NCBI GenBank assembly: GCA_002408185.1
Contig: DHQV01000071.1
Span: forward strand, 434 to 14,073
Length of the DNA stretch: 13,640 nt
Direction: 5' to 3'
Origin: Deltaproteobacteria bacterium UBA5329
GTDB taxonomy: Bacteria; Desulfobacterota; Syntrophorhabdia; Syntrophorhabdales; Syntrophorhabdaceae
Shown piece after piece: positions 4,159-11,380 of the stretch. How positions within the stretch are numbered: position 1 is the first letter of the stretch; each line of letters starts with the position of its first letter. The translations under genes and the position numbers were made by a program. The notes under the pieces are model-generated. The model did no database searches. It saw only the letters and a list, made by a program, of their open reading frames with translations, and was not told the origin of the DNA.

Positions 4159-6423
4159 CTAGAACTTCATCGTGACGCCGCCCATCATGGTGAAAGGCGC
4201 GCCCGGATAATAGCTCGTCGAATTCGAAAGCGTGAAATCCGACGTATTGACAAGCCCTATGTACTGCTTGTCCAGAAGGTTGATGAGGCTGAGCGTGAAC
4301 TTGATATCCTCGAACATCGAAACCTTCCCGGTGTTGTATGACATGTGGAGGTCGAGGACCTCGTACGCATCGATTTTTTTCTCATTTTCGACATCCCCGT
4401 AGCGCTCGCCGAGATAGCGGAGCATGGGCGTGATCGAGAACCCCTTATAGGAATATGTGACCCCGAGCTTTCCCATGTACTTCGGTGTATCGGGGATCTG
4501 CTTCCCTTTGCAGCGAACGGTGTTGTTGCTGGCGTTCCTTATGTTGTCGTCGAACTCGTAGCTGTTGTATGACCCTGAAAGGTAGATCATGAGATCGCCC
4601 GGCACGGGCATGGGCGGCTGTATGGTAACCTCGAGCTCGGCGCCGTAGGATGTCGCATCCGCGCCGCTCTGCAGGTAGGGCGCGCCCACCGCGGCGTCGT
4701 AGACGGTCACGACCTTGTTCTTGTCGAGCGAGTAGTATATCGTCGGGGCAATGCTGAATATCTTGCCCTTGTAGCGGAAACCGAGGTCGAAATTGTCAAG
4801 GCGCTCGGGCTTGAGCTGGTTCCATAACTGGTCGAAGGAGATGCCTGCCGCCTGGAATTTGGCCTTGTTGTTCGAATAGACCGTCGCCTGCCCGTTCCAC
4901 GAATTGAACTGGTACCCCGTGCCGTACGCAAAATAAGCGGTCATGTTCTTATCGAAGGCGTGGTTGATCGAAAAGGACGGTTCCCAGAAACGCCACACGC
5001 GCCTGCGTATCTTCATTTCCGGATCGACCGCCGGGTTATAGTCGAACACCCTGTCGTACGAGACGTCGGGCAGCCCTGCCGTCTTGTAGAAGGTCTGAGA
5101 GGGGTCCTGCTGGTACGTATATTTCAGCGACCCGGTAAAGGTGGTCTTCCCCCACGTCGTGTCGGCCGCAATGTACGGTGCATGATAGTTGCGGTTGTCA
5201 ACCTTCCTCAAAGATGACCAGCCTGCGAATGTGACACTCCTGTTGCCTGCGGTCGTAGGGTTGAGCGTATACCGCTTCTGGGCGAGCGGTGGCGGCAGGC
5301 CGTCCACCATGGCCTGATACCAGTACCCCACGGAAAGGTTGACCGGCTTTATCGAGAAATCATACTGGCCGGTGAAACCGTACTGCTGCGGCTGGGTCGC
5401 CAGCCACCTGTACCCGTTGCCTCCGCCGATGTACCTGTATCCAACGTTCTGCCAGTAGTAGGGCTTAATGGTAAGCTTGCTGTTCCCTGGGAGCTTCGCC
5501 TCGATGTTTGCGAGGAACATCGTGTCCTTGTATGACTGGCGCGTGAAATCATAGTAATGCTGGTCCACCGCGGGGTTCCCGGTCAGGGTCCGGGTGTAGT
5601 CATACTTGCCCCAAACGCTCAAGCGGCTTGCCTGTTCGTATGTGAGGGCGCGGAAATCATGCTGGTTGAGCTCGTGATAGACCCCGAATATCTCGAATTT
5701 TGCATTCTCCCCGAGCTTCTGGGACAGGCCCATCTCGAAATTGTACCGGTTTTCCGGCTGCCCGCCCTTCCCGCGCCACTTGTCGGCGGAGGTAGTCGAG
5801 AAAGAGCCGAATATCTTCGTGTTCGTCGGGAGGTTGCCCGTATCCACCCGCGCGTAGGTCCGCGTGAAATTATACGAGCCGACGCTCTGCTTGAGCGTCG
5901 CGCCCATCTTGTCCTTCGGCCACAAGATCAAGAGATCCATGCCCCCCGTCATGTTCCGCACGCCGAAGCTCCGGACGACCGGCATGGCCCCCCGGTACAC
6001 GTTGATCGACTCGATGTTCTCGAAATCGATGAAATCCCCTCCGCCCCCGTGGCTCGAGACCGGCAAACCTTCTATGTTCCTCAAGAACTCGTCGCCCTGA
6101 AAGGCGCCCCGAAGGCGAAGCGTCTTGCCGAGGGCGAGGCCGTAGGCGTCTCCCGTCTGGACATTCGTCGACGGCAGCATCTCGAGCGCCTTGTACGAAC
6201 CCGTCTGCGCCTCGTTGAGGAGGGTGTTTATCATTTCCTTGGGAATGATCTCCTGGGTCGTCGGCGCTTTTACGTCGATCTCGACAAAATCCCGCACCCT
6301 CTTGTCCTTGACGACGATCTCGTCGAGGTTCACGTTCGGCTTTTGTTTGCTGTCCTCCGAATACGCAATGCCTGAAAACAGAAATACCGTCACAGCTGCA
6401 ATACAGACCAGAACTCTTTTCAT
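4159..6423 (-). CDS. TonB-dependent outer-membrane receptor
   Basis: This 754-residue outer-membrane beta-barrel receptor imports a scarce ligand using energy from TonB. Seen in order: a signal peptide (hydrophobic to about residue 20, cleavage near AYS-ED), and a TonB box (LDEIVVKDKR, about residues 33-42). The plug domain follows, with KTLRLRGAFQGDEFLRNIEG, a glycine run SHGGGGDF, IESINVYRGAMPV and GVRNMTGGMD. Then come many alternating aromatic beta strands, ending in the terminal phenylalanine of KF needed for barrel assembly. Tyrosine- and tryptophan-rich loops are long. The size fits the family (600-800 residues). AAGGA just before the ATG and GAGGGG upstream make a good ribosome binding site. 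It follows the ABC ATPase by 28 bases and precedes the binding protein by 18, so the three are co-transcribed. The substrate is inferred only from neighbours: a metal chelate or metal cofactor. Confidence 0.93.
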   Translation of the reverse strand: MKRVLVCIAAVTVFLFSGIAYSEDSKQKPNVNLDEIVVKDKRVRDFVEIDVKAPTTQEIIPKEMINTLLNEAQTGSYKALEMLPSTNVQTGDAYGLALGKTLRLRGAFQGDEFLRNIEGLPVSSHGGGGDFIDFENIESINVYRGAMPVVRSFGVRNMTGGMDLLILWPKDKMGATLKQSVGSYNFTRTYARVDTGNLPTNTKIFGSFSTTSADKWRGKGGQPENRYNFEMGLSQKLGENAKFEIFGVYHELNQHDFRALTYEQASRLSVWGKYDYTRTLTGNPAVDQHYYDFTRQSYKDTMFLANIEAKLPGNSKLTIKPYYWQNVGYRYIGGGNGYRWLATQPQQYGFTGQYDFSIKPVNLSVGYWYQAMVDGLPPPLAQKRYTLNPTTAGNRSVTFAGWSSLRKVDNRNYHAPYIAADTTWGKTTFTGSLKYTYQQDPSQTFYKTAGLPDVSYDRVFDYNPAVDPEMKIRRRVWRFWEPSFSINHAFDKNMTAYFAYGTGYQFNSWNGQATVYSNNKAKFQAAGISFDQLWNQLKPERLDNFDLGFRYKGKIFSIAPTIYYSLDKNKVVTVYDAAVGAPYLQSGADATSYGAELEVTIQPPMPVPGDLMIYLSGSYNSYEFDDNIRNASNNTVRCKGKQIPDTPKYMGKLGVTYSYKGFSITPMLRYLGERYGDVENEKKIDAYEVLDLHMSYNTGKVSMFEDIKFTLSLINLLDKQYIGLVNTSDFTLSNSTSYYPGAPFTMMGGVTMKF

Positions 6424-6451
6424 ATCCTTCCCCTCTTTTCAACTCATTTGT

Positions 6452-7477
6452 TCATCGCTGTCCCGGGAGCCATTCTCCAAAGGGAGCCTCGATCCTTTTT
6501 GCGTCGCGGATATCGTTTCGTATCGCCGTGATCGCGCCGTCTATCCTTTGCAGCGCCTCAAGGTTCTCCTTTTCCGCGGGGCTCGTCGTGATGACGTCCC
6601 TAATCCCGCCATTCCTCAATACGACCCGCCGGTCGGCCATAAGGGCGAGAACGGGATCATGGGTGGCGATCAGGATGATCTTGCGCTTTTTTACGAGCAG
6701 GTCGAGCGCCGCCCGTCGGTCAATGCCGGCATTTTCGATCTCGTCGATAAGGATGACGGGGGACTGGCCGATGATAGCCGTGTCTGCGATCATGAAGGCC
6801 CGCGACTGCCCCCCGCTTAGCGACGTGACCTTCGTCCCGGCCTCGATGGGCTCCCCAGCTATCGTGTTTGCCGTGGCTATGACCTGGTGGCCAAGTTCGC
6901 CGGCATCCTTTATCCCGCGCGCCCCGGCATGCATCGTTATGAACTCGCCCACAGACATATCCGCAATGAAGTTCATATTTTGCGACAGCTGCGCAACGAG
7001 CTTTCTCCCCGAAGAATGGCGCCGCTTCGGGTCCACCGGCCTCTCGTCGATCAATACCCGGCGTCCCGTCTGCGTATCTGCCTGCGCCATCCATTCGATA
7101 TCCGCGAGGAGGCGGCTTTTCCCCGAACCGGTCGGTCCGACGACAGCGACAATGTCGCCGGGTTTGAGGACAAGGCCTGCGTTCTCGCGCACGCCCGACT
7201 TATCCCGTCCCGCGGTTATCTGAAGGGACCCGATAGCCGCTTCGTCCGAGGCGAACGCCTTCTGAAGGCCGGCAACATAATCCAGGAAGTAGCGGACCAG
7301 GTCCGACCGGATGAACCCCCTGTCCTCGAGTATCTCTTCTTCAAGAAGCGCCGCGTATTCCAGCATCGAGACATTGTCGGCAGGACGCGGCAGGCCCGTT
7401 GAATGGAAGAAGTCATATAAGTCCGGATAATCCTCGCATACCGTTTTGACCGGACGTGTCACGACGTCACTGTTCAT
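6452..7477 (-). CDS. ABC-type ATPase with N-terminal extension, no partner permease here
   Basis: 341 residues. The ATPase core is complete: Walker A GPTGSGKS (114-121), a Q-loop-like AQLSQNMNF (162-170), signature LSGGQ (220-224), Walker B VILIDE (241-246) and H-loop histidine in ATHD (H273). Unusual for a transporter subunit is an N-terminal region of about 75 residues (KTVCEDYPDLYDFFHSTGLP and EEEILEDRGFIRSDLVRYFL). It resembles the short helical DUF1858-like modules found in anaerobes. The position between a G3E GTPase and the receptor suggests it works with the soluble GTPase and leaderless binding protein; pairing with a permease encoded elsewhere is the alternative. I recall closely similar ATPases next to the same two genes in Clostridia, but this is memory. 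The start at 7477 is supported by GAGGG just upstream and by the GTPase stop only 23 bases before. An in-frame longer start would reach well into the GTPase gene. Confidence 0.85.
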   Translation of the reverse strand: MNSDVVTRPVKTVCEDYPDLYDFFHSTGLPRPADNVSMLEYAALLEEEILEDRGFIRSDLVRYFLDYVAGLQKAFASDEAAIGSLQITAGRDKSGVRENAGLVLKPGDIVAVVGPTGSGKSRLLADIEWMAQADTQTGRRVLIDERPVDPKRRHSSGRKLVAQLSQNMNFIADMSVGEFITMHAGARGIKDAGELGHQVIATANTIAGEPIEAGTKVTSLSGGQSRAFMIADTAIIGQSPVILIDEIENAGIDRRAALDLLVKKRKIILIATHDPVLALMADRRVVLRNGGIRDVITTSPAEKENLEALQRIDGAITAIRNDIRDAKRIEAPFGEWLPGQR

Positions 7478-7500
7478 ATGTCCCTCAACTCCTCCGGTGG

Positions 7501-8196
7501 TTATCCCTGTTCTTCGAAATTCATTCTCTTTACGTTCCCCATCTGGAACCGGCTGCTGATCTCGGTCTGGCCGAGACAATAGGAGCACACCGCGGCCGGC
7601 ATGGACGAGCGCAGCTTCGAGGTGTCCATACGGTCGGTCTCATCCGCCTCCAGAAAGAACGATGCGAGCTCGGCGCTTCCCTGGCCGGTCAATCCGTTGA
7701 CATGAAGCACGGTTGCTCGGCCGTTGACCTGTCTCGTGCGGAAGAGAAAGACCTCCTTCTCGGCCTGTGACACCAGGTCACTTTTTGTGATCACCACGAG
7801 ATCGGCAAGGCGCAGCATCGGGCCGATCTTCCACGGCGTGTTCATGCCGCTCAGGTTGTCAAGGACACACACGGCAAGGATGCCCCTGATGTGCGGCGCG
7901 CACCGGTTGCACAGGCCCGCAGTCTCCGCGAAAAGGAAGTCGAAACCCTGCTCGAGCCCCCACTGAAAACACCGGTGAAGGTTGCTCACGAAGAAATGGT
8001 CCGGGCAGATCTGCCCCGAAAGGCCTATCTTGGCCTTGATTCCCGCCGTCCTGTACAGGGCCTCATCTATCGTGGAAACGCAGTCGAACTTGACGATGCC
8101 GGACGTCTGCCCGCTTTGCGCGAGATGTCCAATCGTCTTTATCAGGACGCCGGTCTTGCCGGACGACGGCGGGCCGGAGACTGTTATGATCCGCAA
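7501..8196 (-). CDS. G3E/HypB-like P-loop GTPase with CxxC pairs
   Basis: This cytoplasmic GTPase of about 231 residues belongs to the SIMIBI class (HypB/UreG/CobW relatives), proteins that usually load or move metals or cofactors. Motifs: Walker A GPPSSGKT (8-15), KFDCVST (36-42, switch-like, with cysteine), SGQICPDHFF, Walker B region FDFLFAETAG followed at once by CNRC (96-99), then AVCVLDNLSGMNTP, base-recognition TKSD (137-140) and a C-terminal CSYCLGQTEI (204-210) with RFQMGNVKRM. Two cysteine pairs and a histidine (CNRCAPH) make metal binding likely, but the metal is unknown. The TTG start at 8196 is preferred because AAGGAGG lies 6 bases upstream. The longer ATG at 8223 has no such site. 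With TTG, the gene overlaps the end of the binding-protein-like gene by 13 bases, indicating coupled translation. Confidence 0.85.
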   Translation of the reverse strand: MRIITVSGPPSSGKTGVLIKTIGHLAQSGQTSGIVKFDCVSTIDEALYRTAGIKAKIGLSGQICPDHFFVSNLHRCFQWGLEQGFDFLFAETAGLCNRCAPHIRGILAVCVLDNLSGMNTPWKIGPMLRLADLVVITKSDLVSQAEKEVFLFRTRQVNGRATVLHVNGLTGQGSAELASFFLEADETDRMDTSKLRSSMPAAVCSYCLGQTEISSRFQMGNVKRMNFEEQG

Positions 8197-9110
8197 TCCG
8201 TGCCTCCTTCGCGGGCCGCGCATGCGCTTTCCCGCACGTGGTCAGCGATCCGTTCCACGTTGTCTCTTACGTATTCCCAACCCGGCCACTTGAGCCTGTC
8301 CGGGGAGGGAAGGTCCGCCGGCAGATCGCCGTAAACGGGGTAGAAGTATGCATCCGAGCAGATGCGGGCCATGGTGCGTCCTGTCAAGAAATCACAGACC
8401 GGTTCCCGGTGAACGCTCCTCTTGACCAATGCGACAAAGGGGACCGCCAGCGCTCCGTCTTCGGGCCATATGATCGTGATGCGCTCCTGGTGCCGGACCA
8501 TCTTCGCGAAAAAATAGTCGATGACGTTTATGGCAGGCGCGTCAGGGTGATTCGTCCCGGCCATTTTCACCATCTGGGCAGGGTGCCCGGCAAAGCCGAC
8601 TGCCCGGCGGAGCCTTTCAATTCCCTGCATGCCGGATTCCTTGTACAGGGCAAGGGAAAGAGTCTCATTGAACGACCCTTCCCGGCCCACAACCCCGACC
8701 GACCTTTCATATTCGGGTTCCAGGATGTCGCTCCAGCGTGACGGCAGGGGTCTTCCTTTAAGCTTCGCATGGTCGGCCACCATGACCATGGGGTTGACGG
8801 CAATGACCGAATAACGACCCATCGGGTCCAGGAAGCCCGCGTTTTCAAGGGACCGGCCGGGACGCGCGGACGGCACGGTCTCGAAGACCCCCGCATCGAC
8901 AAAGAGCTCCCTGAAGGGTTTCCGGAAAAAGGACCCGAACCCGAGAAACGCCATTATCTCCGGCAGCTGATCTGCATTTTCCGCGAATTTCATATCTTCA
9001 AAATAACCGTGATGGGAATAGGCGTTCATATAAGCCAATCCGGAATTGTCCGGCGTTTTCATGCCGCTTGCGAAGTCCCTGAGCTCCGCTTCCAGCGGGG
9101 CCTTTATCAT
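8184..9110 (-). CDS. Substrate-binding-protein-like protein without signal peptide
   Basis: This 308-residue protein has the pattern of class II/iron-type (FbpA/AfuA-like) solute-binding proteins: PEIMAFLGFGSFFRKPF (50-66), SVIAVNPMVMVADHAKL (101-117), PLPSRWSDILEPEY (121-134), VVGREGSFNET (140-150), HPAQMVKMAGTN (176-187), APAINVIDYFFAKM (191-204), TIIWPEDGALAVPF (212-225) and KWPGWEYVRDN at the end. It has no signal peptide or lipobox; residue 1 starts MIKAPLEAELRDFA and the frame is closed by a stop immediately before the ATG. It should therefore be cytosolic, which matches its tight coupling to the GTPase gene. As I recall them, homologues beside similar GTPases carry a short helical domain in front; here that part is absent. 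No good ribosome binding site precedes 9110, and Met17 is an alternative. Possible roles: cytosolic ligand carrier or sensor. Confidence 0.8.
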   Translation of the reverse strand: MIKAPLEAELRDFASGMKTPDNSGLAYMNAYSHHGYFEDMKFAENADQLPEIMAFLGFGSFFRKPFRELFVDAGVFETVPSARPGRSLENAGFLDPMGRYSVIAVNPMVMVADHAKLKGRPLPSRWSDILEPEYERSVGVVGREGSFNETLSLALYKESGMQGIERLRRAVGFAGHPAQMVKMAGTNHPDAPAINVIDYFFAKMVRHQERITIIWPEDGALAVPFVALVKRSVHREPVCDFLTGRTMARICSDAYFYPVYGDLPADLPSPDRLKWPGWEYVRDNVERIADHVRESACAAREGGTDCGS

Positions 9111-9233
9111 TCATGGGAACATGGCTGCCAGTCGTACGGGGTGCGTCCTCAATTCAATGCTTCCTTTATATTTGCCGGTCCGGTTCTGCCCAGTGAATCC
9201 GGTATGCGGAACCGCGCTTTGTCCTCCGGGCTC

Positions 9234-9732
9234 TTAATCGAGTTTGTAGACGATGGGCAGGACAAGCTCCGCCTTCACGGGCGGTTTCGGGAAGGGCTGC
9301 ACATCCATGATGGTCTTGATCGCATTGCTGTCTAGGATGTCGTAACCCGAACTCTTGATGACCCGCGCCTTTTCAACGAGGCCGTTCTCCCTGATAATAA
9401 ACGAAACGGTCACCCTGCCGCTCCATCCGTTCCTTTTCGCCACCGCTGGATAAACAAGGTGACGCATGACGGCATCACGAATGTATGCAAAATGCTCCCG
9501 CAGGTATCTGGTATTCATATGCGCCGTCCCCGTGCCGCTTCCGCTGCCGCGCCCGGTACCCCCGCCGTGGCCTGCGCCGCCGGAACCCGGCCCGCTGCCT
9601 GTGCCGTCTGTGCCGGATCGCACCGATGCTCCGGCTGTGTTGGCCGGCCCCGAAGGGCCCGGCTCCCGGGCTGCCGGCCGGCTTCAATTGAGGACCCGGG
9701 CTTCCCCCCGGCGCCTCATCGGTCAGATACAC
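9234..9732 (-). pseudogene. tonB: TonB-family energy transducer, anchor missing and frameshifted
   Basis: The C-terminal domain is clear: YPAVAKRNGWSGRVTVSFII, RENGLVEKARVIKSSGYDIL, DSNAIKTIMDVQPFPKP, VLPIVYKLD, ending at a TAA at 9234. Before it is a Gly/Ser/Pro-rich spacer. A neighbouring frame (from GTG 9732) reads VYLTDEAPGGSPGPQLKPAG, the usual segment that follows the TonB membrane anchor. The two frames join only by a one-base change near 9650-9670, in a GC-rich stretch. Upstream of VVVYL the frame meets a stop at 9760-9762 and no N-terminal membrane helix exists in any frame, because promoter sequence begins there. As it stands, the only continuous product starts at GTG 9623 or an internal ATG and is a soluble C-terminal domain. 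The receptor would then need a TonB encoded elsewhere. A sequence error can explain the frameshift but not the missing anchor. Confidence 0.7.
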
Positions 9733-9805
9733 AACAACTGCATCCCCCGACCTGTCCTGTTAAAGACCTCCATGTTCACTGGGATGCACGCGTCCTTATA
9801 TCTAG

Positions 9806-9842
9806 TTGTATATAACGGTCGGTATATATCATTGTACATAAC
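9806..9842 (-). promoter_or_regulatory. Operator-like repeats over the uptake-operon promoter
   Basis: On the minus strand GTTATGTACAA (9842-9832) and GTTATATACAA (9816-9806) are direct repeats with one mismatch, 26 bases apart. The second extends to GTTATATACAAC, a near-perfect 12-bp palindrome. The first lies in the promoter spacer and the second at or just past the expected start site, the usual layout for repression. The sequence does not look like a Fur box or the classic NikR site. Confidence 0.5.
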
Positions 9843-9851
9843 GCAAGTCAA
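9823..9851 (-). promoter_or_regulatory. Sigma-70 promoter of the uptake operon
   Basis: Minus strand: TTGACT (9851-9846), a 17-base spacer and TATATA (9828-9823). Transcription would start near 9816 and read through TonB, the binding-protein-like gene, GTPase, ATPase, receptor and periplasmic binding protein. No other promoter of this quality is seen upstream of those genes. Confidence 0.65.
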
Positions 9852-10059
9852 GCGAAAACTCGTATCATTGGTAAAACGGGCTCGGCGTCACTATCTGCGG
9901 TTCGAAGGCCAAGAATGTTCCTTATAGTGAACACGCATCGCACTTCAAGGGACCCGGTTATGGAATGACGCGGGTTGCGGGACGTTCCCGAGAAAAAAAG
10001 TTATTTTCTAATGCCGCTTTTTCCTTTCGCCATTAATCGCTAATTTGTTGGGGTATTGC

Positions 10060-10278
10060 ATGGAGATCTTGGAATTTGGCATTTCTTATTTTCTCGGGAT
10101 ACCCCCAAACGGTTCAAAAGGTCTACATGCAATGATGCCGGGATTGTCCGGGGCAGAATGGTGCATATTCATTCTCATTGCAATTATCGCGCAATTGTGC
10201 GATACTATCGCACTGAAGTATAGGGACTATCCGTTAGTAGCTACCGCAGAAATATCCGTTTTTGTCGTCTCTTCATAA
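10060..10278 (+). CDS. Doubtful small membrane protein
   Basis: This is an open frame of 72 residues with one hydrophobic segment (EWCIFILIAIIAQLC). An ATG at 10060 follows a weak GGGG-type site; a TTG at 10045 is an alternative. It ends 43 bases before the cold-shock gene. I recognise no family. A possible promoter and a 17-bp palindrome for the cold-shock gene (10195-10224) lie inside it, which argues that the region may be regulatory rather than coding. Confidence 0.25.
   Translation: MEILEFGISYFLGIPPNGSKGLHAMMPGLSGAEWCIFILIAIIAQLCDTIALKYRDYPLVATAEISVFVVSS
10195..10224 (+). promoter_or_regulatory. Possible cold-shock gene promoter with palindromic operator
   Basis: TTGTGC (10195-10200), an 18-base spacer and TATAGG (10219-10224) form a fair promoter. 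GTGCGAT (10197-10203) and ATCGCAC (10207-10213) are a perfect 7-bp inverted repeat around ACT, overlapping the -35 and spacer. It would give a leader of about 90 bases before the ATG at 10322, compatible with a cold-shock mRNA leader. It overlaps a doubtful ORF. Confidence 0.35.
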
Positions 10279-10321
10279 CTTATTTTCCCGCTTCAAATCT
10301 TAATAACAGAGGTATGTCGAT

Positions 10322-10522
10322 ATGACAAAAGGAACTGTGAAATGGTTCAACGATTCAAAGGGTTTCGGTTTTATCACCAAAGAGGACGGCGCGGATGTTT
10401 TCGTACATTATTCCGCGATCAAGGACAGCGGCTTCAAATCCCTCGCGGAGGGCGAGAGCGTCAGTTTTGACGTAGTGAACAGCCCCAAAGGGCCCGCCGC
10501 GTCAAACGTGGTGAAGAGCTAA
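10322..10522 (+). CDS. CspA-family cold shock protein
   Basis: The 66-residue protein MTKGTVKWFNDSKGFGFITK is a single cold-shock domain. Both RNA-binding motifs are intact: RNP1 KGFGFI and RNP2 VFVHY, with the conserved W in VKWF. The C-terminal half (SLAEGESVSFDVVNSPKGP, ASNVVKS) is standard. It binds single-stranded RNA and DNA in the cytoplasm and melts RNA structure. GAGG upstream of the ATG (spacing about 8-9) supports the start. It appears monocistronic, ending in a strong intrinsic terminator 10 bases after the stop. Whether it is cold-induced cannot be told from this copy. Confidence 0.97.
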   Translation: MTKGTVKWFNDSKGFGFITKEDGADVFVHYSAIKDSGFKSLAEGESVSFDVVNSPKGPAASNVVKS

Positions 10523-10532
10523 GGCATCCCGG

Positions 10533-10563
10533 GCGGGCCTGCACAACGCAGGCCCGCTTTTTT
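10533..10563 (+). terminator. Intrinsic terminator of the cold-shock gene
   Basis: GCGGGCCTGC (10533-10542), an ACAAC loop and GCAGGCCCGC (10548-10557) form a perfect 10-bp stem followed by six Ts. This is the clearest terminator in the window. Confidence 0.97.
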
Positions 10564-10990
10564 CAATCCTCCATCACATGCCTTATCTATGGATCCTATT
10601 TTCGGAAGACATGCGCGGCCCATTTGTGATGAAAGCCTGCCTGCGCCCCACTTATCCGTATCTTTATATTATTTCCTGTGGTATGTTTTAGTTACACACA
10701 CCGTTAACCCTGTCTTCGACACATTCTTCTTGGGTCGATCGCTCACAGGTTTTGAGAGAATCAACGTATCCGCAAAGGCGCGCCGTCTTCTTCTCTTATC
10801 AAGGGGGCGGGCAGTAAAAAGACAACGACCGGTCACAATAAACGAAGAGGCTAATATGGGCCTATTATCTTAAGGGTTGGGCATGTGAGTGCAGACGCGG
10901 GTCTTAAGGGCCGGTTGTGCACGAGAGGCATGGGAGGTCAACAGGAATGGAAAACGGCCATCGGCAAACCAGAATAAGAAGGAATAAACA
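10564..10990. other. Gene-free stretch before the coiled-coil gene
   Basis: 427 bases lie between the cold-shock terminator and the next gene. A 94-codon open frame at 10589-10873 has neither a ribosome binding site nor protein-like composition. I see no convincing promoter, riboswitch or repeat, although the promoter for the coiled-coil and sigma genes must lie here or close by. Confidence 0.4.
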
Positions 10991-11335
10991 ATGACGACCA
11001 TTGAAGAATTCATCAAAGCCAGGGAAACCATCGAGAATCTTGCAACCCGGATAACAGCATGCGTCGAACGCAAATCGGTAAATGAATCACGGAAACTTCT
11101 CGATGATGCGAACGCGAAACTGGAAGTTCTCAAGACCATGGTGGCCAACGACATACAGGTCAACGTGATCAGCCGCCTTACGGCCCAGCTTTTAGGTCTG
11201 AGCATGAAGATCGTGAAGATGGAGTCAAAAATGCCGGCGGGAAAAAGGGCGGGAAAGAAGAAGCCCGGGAAATCGGCAGAACCGGCCAAACCGGCAATAA
11301 CCGAGGCTCCAGAAATAGTGGTGTTCGAGCATTAA
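10991..11335 (+). CDS. Small helical hypothetical protein with basic tail
   Basis: 114 residues. Residues 1-80 are predicted by eye to be alpha-helical with heptad-like leucines and isoleucines (FIKARETIENLATRI, LLDDANAKLEVLKTMV, LLGLSMKIVKMESKM). The tail is disordered and Lys/Ala/Pro-rich (GKRAGKKKPGKSAEPAKPA), ending in an acidic IVVFEH. There is no signal peptide or membrane segment. AGAAGGA lies 7 bases before the ATG, which makes translation likely. I do not recognise the family. The 45-base gap to the sigma factor suggests co-transcription, so a role with it (regulator or anti-sigma-like partner) is conceivable but unsupported. Confidence 0.65.
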   Translation: MTTIEEFIKARETIENLATRITACVERKSVNESRKLLDDANAKLEVLKTMVANDIQVNVISRLTAQLLGLSMKIVKMESKMPAGKRAGKKKPGKSAEPAKPAITEAPEIVVFEH

Positions 11336-11380
11336 TTATGAAATTTTTACCTTAGTTTTTCCTGAATTGTTGAGGTGAAA

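Noticed and set aside
5557..6375. 272-codon plus-strand open frame
   Set aside because: It is antisense to the receptor gene, whose signal peptide, TonB box and plug are unmistakable; high-GC codon use opens the opposite strand.
9111..9233. Possible cobalamin riboswitch upstream of the binding-protein-like gene (bases resembling CACTG near GGGCAG)
   Set aside because: The gap is only 123 bases and lacks the ordered conserved boxes of that riboswitch; the match is a few bases.
9771..9773. ATG at 9773 as the TonB start
   Set aside because: Its frame stops after 16 codons and carries no membrane anchor; it does not join either TonB frame.
9880..9930. tRNA-like GGTTCGAA motif
   Set aside because: No acceptor stem, anticodon arm or CCA end can be drawn around it.
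10730..10800. Cyclic-di-GMP riboswitch (GEMM-like GCAAAGGC segment)
   Set aside because: Only a short CGCAAAGGC fits; the paired helices and the rest of the consensus are absent.
10589..10873. 94-codon plus-strand open frame after the cold-shock terminator
   Set aside because: No ribosome binding site, mixed low-complexity composition and no recognisable motif.
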